Positions 6,608-11,837 of a DNA stretch of 11,837 bases are shown here, piece by piece (position 1 is the first letter of the stretch; each line of letters starts with the position of its first letter). Position numbers and translations under genes: made by a program. The stretch comes from Actinomycetota bacterium (GTDB taxonomy: Bacteria; Actinomycetota; Actinomycetes; Nanopelagicales; Nanopelagicaceae): assembly GCA_947503395.1 (NCBI GenBank), contig CANNDP010000024.1, forward strand, positions 1 through 11,837, written 5' to 3'. The notes beneath the pieces were generated by a model. It was not told the origin of the DNA and ran no database searches. It saw only the letters and a list, made by a program, of their open reading frames with translations.

Positions 6608-7438
6608 ATGGCAGCCAGAGAACGCGGCACGATGCCTCTATTGGATCATTTGCGTGAACTACGCAAGAGAATCATCCGGGCCGCTTTTTTCATTGTAATT
6701 TTCTCTATCCTCGGCTTTGTCTATTACAACCAGATCATTACCACCCTGGCTGAGCCAGTATGTGACTTAAAGCTGGCTCAAAGTAGTGGTTCAAACAATT
6801 GCGGTTCTCTTTTTATTAGCGGCGTATTAGGTCCACTTAATCTTCAAGTCAAAGTTGCTTTTCTAACTGGCGTCATTATCTCTGCGCCATTTTGGCTCTA
6901 TCAACTTTGGGCTTTTATTGCCCCTGCTTTACATAGGAAAGAAAGGCGCAAATCTGTTCTCTTTATCATCGCAGCTACCCCTTTCTTTACACTAGGCGCT
7001 GCTCTTGCCTATTACATACTTCCTATTGCTATCAGAGTTCTCTTTGGTTTCACTCCAGATAGCTTAAATAACCTCGTTCGATTTGATGATTACCTGAGTT
7101 TCGTGCTTCGAATCATTTTGATCTTTGGGCTTGCTTTCGAGCTCCCGGTTTTTCTAGTCTCGCTCAATTTAATTGGGGTCCTCTCTGGAAAAGCAATACT
7201 AAAGCCTTGGCGCTTTGCAATCTTTGGCATCACCGTTTTTGTCGCTGCTTTCTCGCCAACTGCAGATCCGCTCTCCATGGCCGCTCTTGCTCTGCCGCTA
7301 ATAGTCTTCTATTTCGGTGCTGGAGGAATTGCGCTCCTAGTCGATAAAAAGCGAGATAAAAAATCTAAACAGATTGGTGATAATCAAGCAGCAGATATTG
7401 ATCAAGCATCACCAATTGATGAACCTCTTCCTGAATAG
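6608..7438 (+). CDS. tatC: Sec-independent protein translocase subunit TatC
   Basis: TatC is the membrane receptor that binds twin-arginine signal peptides and recruits TatA. The 276-residue protein has six predicted membrane helices at about 24-42, 82-105, 116-140, 162-187, 200-215 and 224-245. Hallmarks are HLRELRKRI at 14-22 near the N-terminus, YQLWAFIAPALHRKERR at 98-114 (E112 corresponds to E. coli E103), FGLAFELPV with E178 (E. coli E170), and FSPTADP at 215-221. Two cysteines (C52, C65) in the first outer loop could form a disulfide. The cytoplasmic tail after about 246 is basic and then acidic, as is common in actinobacteria. It lies 75 bp after tatA and 14 bp before the lipid kinase gene. 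Confidence 0.96.
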   Translation: MAARERGTMPLLDHLRELRKRIIRAAFFIVIFSILGFVYYNQIITTLAEPVCDLKLAQSSGSNNCGSLFISGVLGPLNLQVKVAFLTGVIISAPFWLYQLWAFIAPALHRKERRKSVLFIIAATPFFTLGAALAYYILPIAIRVLFGFTPDSLNNLVRFDDYLSFVLRIILIFGLAFELPVFLVSLNLIGVLSGKAILKPWRFAIFGITVFVAAFSPTADPLSMAALALPLIVFYFGAGGIALLVDKKRDKKSKQIGDNQAADIDQASPIDEPLPE

Positions 7439-7452
7439 ATTGATCCGCTCTC

Positions 7453-8322
7453 ATGTGGCTTCTGCTGATAAATCCCAAGTCAGGAAGTGGGCGCGGAAAT
7501 AAAGTCGGAAAGCTTGTAAAACAAGAATTGAAAGCTTTCGGTATTCAATATTTAGATGTCTCAGCCGGTAGCGCTCAAGAGTCTCAGGAGAATCTAACGA
7601 GTAGATTAAGAGGAAATCAGAAATTCGAAGGCCTATTCCTAATTGGTGGCGATGGGACCGTTAACCTCGCAGTACAAGAATTAGTGGGCAGTGGTCTTGG
7701 GATGGCCTTAATACCTGCTGGAACTGGGAATGATTTCGCCAGAACGCTCAATCTGAAACTAAAGAACCCAGAACAACTGATCAAGCATTACCTCTCGAGC
7801 CGACCTTCATTAATCGATGTTGGAAAAGTAGGAGACAAGTACTTCGTAGATGTTCTTAGCACAGGCTTTGATTCAATGGTCAATGAACGAGCAAATGCCA
7901 TGAAGAAAATCAAGGGAAGAGCTAAATACAATATTTCAATGCTTCTGGTTTTATCAACCTTCAAACCTAAAAGCTATAGATTCAGCATCGATGGATTCTC
8001 TTTTGAGAGTAAAGCCATGCTGATAGCTGTTTCTAATGGAATCTGTTATGGGGGAGGGATGAAGGTCACCCCTGATGCAAAAATCGATGACGGGTTATTT
8101 GACATTCTAATTCTCAGCCCAGTATCTAAATTCGAATTCCTAAAAGTTTTTCCAAAGGTTTTCTCTGGAAAACACACCACACACCCTGCAGTGAAAATTT
8201 CGCGGGGTCGAAGCGTTGAAATTGATTCTGACGCCGTGGCCTATGCCGATGGAGAGCGAGTTGGGCCACTTCCAGTTAAAGCGCGCGTAATAGAGCGCGG
8301 CCTACTAACGTGGCGCATGTGA
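7453..8322 (+). CDS. Diacylglycerol kinase-family lipid kinase
   Basis: A 289-residue member of the DAGK catalytic family (DgkB/YegS type), which phosphorylates diacylglycerol or related lipids with ATP at the inner face of the membrane. Motifs seen in order: INPKSGSGRG at 6-15 (phosphate loop), GGDGTVN at 65-71, IPAGTGNDFART at 87-98, STGFDS at 136-141, SNGICYGGGM at 194-203, PDAKIDDGLFDI at 207-218 and YADGE at 264-268. All the usual catalytic glycines and acids are present. The exact lipid substrate cannot be read from sequence. The ATG is 14 bp after tatC with no strong ribosome binding site. The stop overlaps helY. A lipid kinase between tatC and helY is a frequent arrangement in some actinobacteria and may serve to recycle diacylglycerol into phospholipid synthesis. 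Confidence 0.92.
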   Translation: MWLLLINPKSGSGRGNKVGKLVKQELKAFGIQYLDVSAGSAQESQENLTSRLRGNQKFEGLFLIGGDGTVNLAVQELVGSGLGMALIPAGTGNDFARTLNLKLKNPEQLIKHYLSSRPSLIDVGKVGDKYFVDVLSTGFDSMVNERANAMKKIKGRAKYNISMLLVLSTFKPKSYRFSIDGFSFESKAMLIAVSNGICYGGGMKVTPDAKIDDGLFDILILSPVSKFEFLKVFPKVFSGKHTTHPAVKISRGRSVEIDSDAVAYADGERVGPLPVKARVIERGLLTWRM

Positions 8323-10700
8323 GTACTCCATCTCCGGCTGAAAGATATGCCGCGGCAAAGAAACGAAGTTCGCATCCTCTAACAACTGAATTTATGTCTA
8401 ATTATAACTTTGGTTTTGATGAGTTTCAAAGCTTGGGATGTCATCATCTAGAGGATGGCAAGAGCGTATTAGTTGCAGCGCCCACGGGAGCTGGAAAGAC
8501 AATTGTTGGAGAGTTTGCAACGTTTCTAGCTGAAAAAAATGGCAATCGTTGCTTCTACACCACGCCAATTAAAGCGCTATCAAATCAAAAGTATCAGGAC
8601 TTGGTAAAACTTTATGGCGATTCTGAAGTAGGCCTTCTTACTGGAGATTCATCCATTAATAGTGAGGCTCGAATAGTTGTTATGACCACGGAAGTTTTGC
8701 GAAACATGATCTATGCCGGTTCAGATGCAATTGATGATCTCGGCTATGTCGTTATGGATGAAGTTCATTATCTGGCAGATAAGTTTCGAGGGGCGGTCTG
8801 GGAAGAGATCCTGATTCATCTTCCAGAGCGAATTCAAATAGTTTCACTATCAGCTACTGTTTCAAATGCCGAAGAATTTGGAGATTGGCTGAAGACCGTG
8901 CGCGGCGAAACAGAAGTAGTACTTAGTGAAATCAGGCCCGTACCGCTCTATCAGCACATCTTGATTGGAAATCGAATTCTTGATCTCTTTGTAGACGAAG
9001 GAAGGGTGAATCCAGAGATCCTGCGAATTGAAAAGAATTCGGTAAAGAAGGTGCCGGGTGGGAGCAAAAGTTGGAAAGAGAGCAAATTTAGCTCTATTAA
9101 ATCTCTTACTAGACCGGAAGTTGTTGAAAAGCTCTCAGAGCGCGGTTTTCTTCCTGCAATCTTCTTTATCTTCTCTCGGGCCGGATGTGATGGCGCTGTA
9201 GCATCTTGTATTCGCGAGGGGCTTTCGCTAACAAATTCTCTTGAGAAAGAGGAGATCAGACGAGTCATTGCTCTAAAGACTCATGAACTACCTTCGGAGG
9301 ATTTTGGAGTTCTTGGATTTCATGAGTGGGCCCAAGCGCTAGAGCGAGGCATTGCTGCTCATCACGCAGGGCTACTTCCGATGTTTAAGGAAACTATTGA
9401 GGAGCTCTTTCAGCGAGGTCTTCTAAAGATTGTCTTTGCAACTGAGACTTTAGCTCTTGGAATCAATATGCCAGCAAGAAGTGTGGTTTTGGAAAAACTT
9501 GTGAAATGGAATGGTGAAAGCCATGTCAATGTTTCACCAGGGGAGTACACCCAACTAACAGGAAGAGCTGGCAGGCGAGGGATTGATATTGAAGGCAATG
9601 CTCTAATTCTTTGGAATGAACAGATGGATAGCTCTATTGCGGCAGGACTTGCAAGCACAAGAACCTATCCACTTCGTTCATCATTTTCACCTACCTATAA
9701 CATGAGCGCTAACCTGATTTCAAGATTCGGCCATGAGAGAGCAAGAAAGTCTCTTGGATTCTCCTTTGCGCAGTTTCAAGCAGATAAAGCTGTTGTTGGT
9801 TTAGCTAGACAAATTGCAAAAAATGAAGTTGCAATCAAAGCTCTAATTGAAGGATCTCAGAGCGATCTTGGCGATATGGGTGAGTATATGAAGGCGCGCT
9901 TTGCAATTAAAGATCTTGAGGCTCAATTCTCATCTAGAAGAATCACTGGTGGTAGCCGGAGAAAACACCATGAAAATATCGAAGAGCAGATCAGCGAACA
10001 TCGAAGATTTCTCAAACACCATCCATGTCATAGCTGTCCGAATCGCGAGAGTAATGCCCGCGGGTTTGAGAAAGCATCAAGGCTTGAAAAAGAGTCAGCG
10101 GGACTTAAAGCGCGCATGGAGGGCAGAACCAACGTTATTCCTCGAACATTTGATCGCGTAAGTGAGGTGCTAAAAGAGCTCCACTATTTAAGTGGTGATC
10201 AATTAACTCCTAAGGGAGGAGTGCTTACCAAGATATATGCAGAAAGTGATCTGCTTTTATCCGAGCTAATTAACTCTGACTTGCTTAACCAATACTCTCC
10301 TGCAGATCTAGTTGGATTGTTATCAGCGTTGGTCTACGACGGGCGAGGCGAACGCAGTAGGAGTCCAAGACTTCCAAAGACTCTTGATGCTTCAATTCCA
10401 ATGGTGATGAAAGTTTGGCTAAATATCGTAAAGCTGGAAGAAGATCATGGAATTACGCCACAAAAGGAACCGAATTTTGATCTAGCATGGAGCGCATATC
10501 GTTGGGCTAATGGCCATAGCCTTCAAACTATTTTGAAAGAGACTGAAATAACCGTGGGAGATTTTGTTAGAGCAATCCGTCAGATAATCGACCTACTTGG
10601 ACAATTACTAAATGCCAATCCACAGATGGCTCCAACGGTTAAGGAAGCAGTGAAGAAAATCGATAGGGGAGTTATCGCCTACTCCGCAGTGGTTGCATGA
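8310..10700 (+). CDS. helY: HelY, Ski2/Mtr4-like DExH-box helicase
   Basis: An ATP-dependent helicase of superfamily 2, probably acting on RNA, related to yeast Ski2/Mtr4. In the 796-residue form, Q-motif FDEFQ is at 36-40, motif I PTGAGKT at 58-64, Ia TTPIKALSNQK at 84-94, motif II DEVH at 150-153, III SAT at 181-183, V ATETLALGINMP at 377-388 and VI QLTGRAGRRG at 415-424. A HPCHSCPNRE motif (571-580) with C573 and C576 precedes the C-terminal DSHCT domain (about 640-796). It is shorter than the roughly 900-residue mycobacterial HelY. The start is a GTG: either 8310 (13-bp overlap with the kinase gene) or the in-frame GTG at 8319, whose GTGA overlap with the stop is the classic coupling arrangement. 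Its own stop overlaps the exonuclease start by 4 bp. Confidence 0.94.
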   Translation: MAHVSTPSPAERYAAAKKRSSHPLTTEFMSNYNFGFDEFQSLGCHHLEDGKSVLVAAPTGAGKTIVGEFATFLAEKNGNRCFYTTPIKALSNQKYQDLVKLYGDSEVGLLTGDSSINSEARIVVMTTEVLRNMIYAGSDAIDDLGYVVMDEVHYLADKFRGAVWEEILIHLPERIQIVSLSATVSNAEEFGDWLKTVRGETEVVLSEIRPVPLYQHILIGNRILDLFVDEGRVNPEILRIEKNSVKKVPGGSKSWKESKFSSIKSLTRPEVVEKLSERGFLPAIFFIFSRAGCDGAVASCIREGLSLTNSLEKEEIRRVIALKTHELPSEDFGVLGFHEWAQALERGIAAHHAGLLPMFKETIEELFQRGLLKIVFATETLALGINMPARSVVLEKLVKWNGESHVNVSPGEYTQLTGRAGRRGIDIEGNALILWNEQMDSSIAAGLASTRTYPLRSSFSPTYNMSANLISRFGHERARKSLGFSFAQFQADKAVVGLARQIAKNEVAIKALIEGSQSDLGDMGEYMKARFAIKDLEAQFSSRRITGGSRRKHHENIEEQISEHRRFLKHHPCHSCPNRESNARGFEKASRLEKESAGLKARMEGRTNVIPRTFDRVSEVLKELHYLSGDQLTPKGGVLTKIYAESDLLLSELINSDLLNQYSPADLVGLLSALVYDGRGERSRSPRLPKTLDASIPMVMKVWLNIVKLEEDHGITPQKEPNFDLAWSAYRWANGHSLQTILKETEITVGDFVRAIRQIIDLLGQLLNANPQMAPTVKEAVKKIDRGVIAYSAVVA

Positions 10701-11602
10701 GCCTGCTATTAATTGATAGCGCATCGCTTTGGTATCGCGCCTACTACGGAATGCCAGATACCTTGCTGTCGCCTCAAGGCGAGCCAATAAATGCAGTAAA
10801 AGGTTTTATCGATATGAGCGCAAGGTTGATTAATCAGTACAAGCCAAATCGTTTAGCTCTCTGCTTAGATGGAGATTGGAGACCGTCTTGGAGAGTGGAG
10901 CTCTTTCCCGGTTATAAACTCAATCGCGTAGATGATGATGGCGAAGGTGAAGAAGAGCCAGATCTCTTAACTCCGCAAGTTCCTCTAATCCTTGATTTCT
11001 TTGAAGCTGCAGGGATAGCAATCGTTGGAATGGATGATTATGAAGCAGATGATGTAATCGCAACATTTGCAACCAGGGAGAAAGGTCCGATTCGAATCGC
11101 AACTGGCGATCGAGACTTATTTCAATTAGTTGATGAAGAGCGCGATGTAAAGGTCGCCTACCTTGCTAAAGGAATCAGTAATCATGATCTGGTAAATCAC
11201 TCATGGATAGAGAAGAAGTATGAAATACCAGGTGAGAGATACGCCCTCTTTGCAATGATCAGGGGAGATGCCTCTGATGGGCTGCCAGGCATTAAAGGCA
11301 TTGGTGAAAAGGGAGCTGCTGAAATTGCCAAGAACTACTCCAGCATGGCTGATCTAATCAAGGCTGCTAAGTCCGAAGATCCTAAACTCTCTCCAAATCA
11401 TCGCAAGAAATTACTCGCAGATCTTGATTATGCCGCTGTGGCAGATCGCCTTGTGCAATGTGCAAGAGATGTCAAGCTTCCAGAGATTGATTTGAGTATT
11501 CCAAGTTCTGCAAAGAATGCTAAATATCTTGAAACTATGAAGAGCGATTATGGACTTGGAGCTAGCGTTGATCGTCTTCTATCTGCTCTTAATTGGTCAT
11601 AA
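10697..11602 (+). CDS. Stand-alone 5'-3' exonuclease (PolA N-terminal / FEN-like)
   Basis: A 301-residue flap-type nuclease equivalent to the N-terminal domain of DNA polymerase I, without the polymerase part. Such enzymes cut 5' flaps and RNA primers during lagging-strand replication and repair. Metal-binding acids are visible: D7 in LLIDSASLWYR, D58/D60 in LCLDGDWRPSWR, E116/D118/D119 in DDYEADDVIA, D138/D140 in TGDRDLFQLVD, and D191/D194 in RGDASDGLPGIKGIG; the last also marks the helix-three-turn-helix DNA-binding region. An acidic stretch lies at 79-89. The ATG overlaps the helY stop as ATGA, which indicates translational coupling. The mycobacterial counterpart (Rv2090) is also near helY, supporting an old neighbourhood. 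All catalytic residues look intact. Confidence 0.93.
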   Translation: MSLLLIDSASLWYRAYYGMPDTLLSPQGEPINAVKGFIDMSARLINQYKPNRLALCLDGDWRPSWRVELFPGYKLNRVDDDGEGEEEPDLLTPQVPLILDFFEAAGIAIVGMDDYEADDVIATFATREKGPIRIATGDRDLFQLVDEERDVKVAYLAKGISNHDLVNHSWIEKKYEIPGERYALFAMIRGDASDGLPGIKGIGEKGAAEIAKNYSSMADLIKAAKSEDPKLSPNHRKKLLADLDYAAVADRLVQCARDVKLPEIDLSIPSSAKNAKYLETMKSDYGLGASVDRLLSALNWS

Positions 11603-11605
11603 AGA

Positions 11606-11837
11606 ATGAGAAAAGTTGCCCTTGCCCTAATTTCAGGCTTACTACTTTTTGCCGCTTTTCCACCCATCGAATTTTGGCCAGCTGCAGTTCTTGGAGCTGG
11701 ATTACTTTTCCTTCTACTGGCTGAAGAAAAGCTAGGCACAAGATTTCGAATCGCGCTTCTAGCTGGGGGAGCCTTCTTTGCGCCACTTCTGCATTGGAGC
11801 TCTATCTATGTTGGAGCTCTACCCTGGTTGATGTTGG
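11606..11837 (+). CDS. lnt: Apolipoprotein N-acyltransferase (3' truncated by window)
   Basis: Only the first 77 codons are present; the frame is open to the window end. Lnt adds the third acyl chain to the N-terminal cysteine of lipoproteins at the membrane. The visible part has MRKVALALISGLLLFAAFPP (1-20), whose FPP after the first membrane helix is typical of Lnt, then FWPAAVLGAGLLFLLLAEE (second helix), a basic turn, and FFAPLLHWSSIYVGALPWL with the aromatic-rich segment found at this place in the family. The nitrilase-like catalytic domain lies beyond the window, so the call rests on the membrane part only. The ATG follows the exonuclease stop by 3 bases, with AAAGA just before it as a weak ribosome binding site. 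The FKBP lipoprotein upstream would be a possible substrate. Confidence 0.82.
   Translation, partial: MRKVALALISGLLLFAAFPPIEFWPAAVLGAGLLFLLLAEEKLGTRFRIALLAGGAFFAPLLHWSSIYVGALPWLML

Noticed and set aside
8282..8300. Short GC-rich inverted repeat (CGCGC / GCGCG) before helY
   Set aside because: The arms are only 5 bp within coding sequence; too weak to call a terminator or operator.
8951..9658. Reverse-strand open frames inside helY
   Set aside because: They lie antisense to conserved helicase motifs and the protein sequences look like nothing known; shadows of helY.
10931..10963. Acidic stretch (exonuclease residues 79-89) as a novel insertion
   Set aside because: As far as I recall, actinobacterial exonucleases of this type carry a similar acidic, variable loop before the conserved TPQVP segment, so it is not clearly unusual.
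11548..11786. Reverse-strand open frames over the exonuclease/lnt junction
   Set aside because: The + strand frame from 11606 encodes a recognisable Lnt N-terminus with membrane helices; the antisense frames are overlapping shadows.

Overview
This window looks like chromosome from a streamlined, low-GC actinobacterium. The gene order matches the metH - trmI - (proteasome) - pafB - pafC - tatA - tatC - helY - 5'-3' exonuclease neighbourhood of Actinobacteria; in Mycobacterium tuberculosis the same genes lie in the same relative order from about Rv2124c to Rv2090. Base composition is visibly below 50% GC, intergenic gaps are very short and many genes overlap. These traits suggest a small-genome freshwater or aquatic lineage such as the Nanopelagicales (acI), but that placement is inference.

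Left block, + strand (1-3832): the C-terminal two thirds of B12-dependent methionine synthase (metH, cut by the window start), a HAD-family phosphatase overlapping it by 11 bp, and tRNA (adenine-58-N1) methyltransferase (trmI). trmI meets a convergent gene for an FKBP-type prolyl isomerase lipoprotein (- strand, 3829-4353), and their stop codons overlap in one TTAA. In many actinobacteria the Pup-proteasome genes (arc/mpa, dop, pup, prcB, prcA, pafA) sit at exactly this junction; here there is no room for them.

Right block, + strand (4399-11837): a compact, probably largely co-transcribed series of pafB, pafC, tatA, tatC, a diacylglycerol-kinase-family lipid kinase, helY (Ski2-like DExH helicase), a stand-alone 5'-3' exonuclease and the start of lnt (apolipoprotein N-acyltransferase, cut by the window end). 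pafB/pafC, lipid kinase/helY and helY/exonuclease overlap; lnt starts 3 bp after the exonuclease. The 45-bp divergent region between the FKBP gene and pafB holds two TANNNT -10 boxes placed for leaderless transcripts, and an 8-bp inverted repeat that overlaps the pafB -10. Two small hairpins lie between tatA and tatC.

Functionally the window joins one-carbon metabolism and tRNA modification (left) with a DNA-damage regulator pair (PafBC), nucleic-acid processing (HelY, exonuclease) and envelope functions (Tat export, lipid kinase, Lnt, FKBP lipoprotein). All complete genes look intact. I saw no RNA genes, mobile elements, CRISPR arrays or long repeats, and no stretch above 300 bases lacks a gene. 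I did not find a clearly new system; the most notable point is the apparent loss of the proteasome cassette from its usual site.
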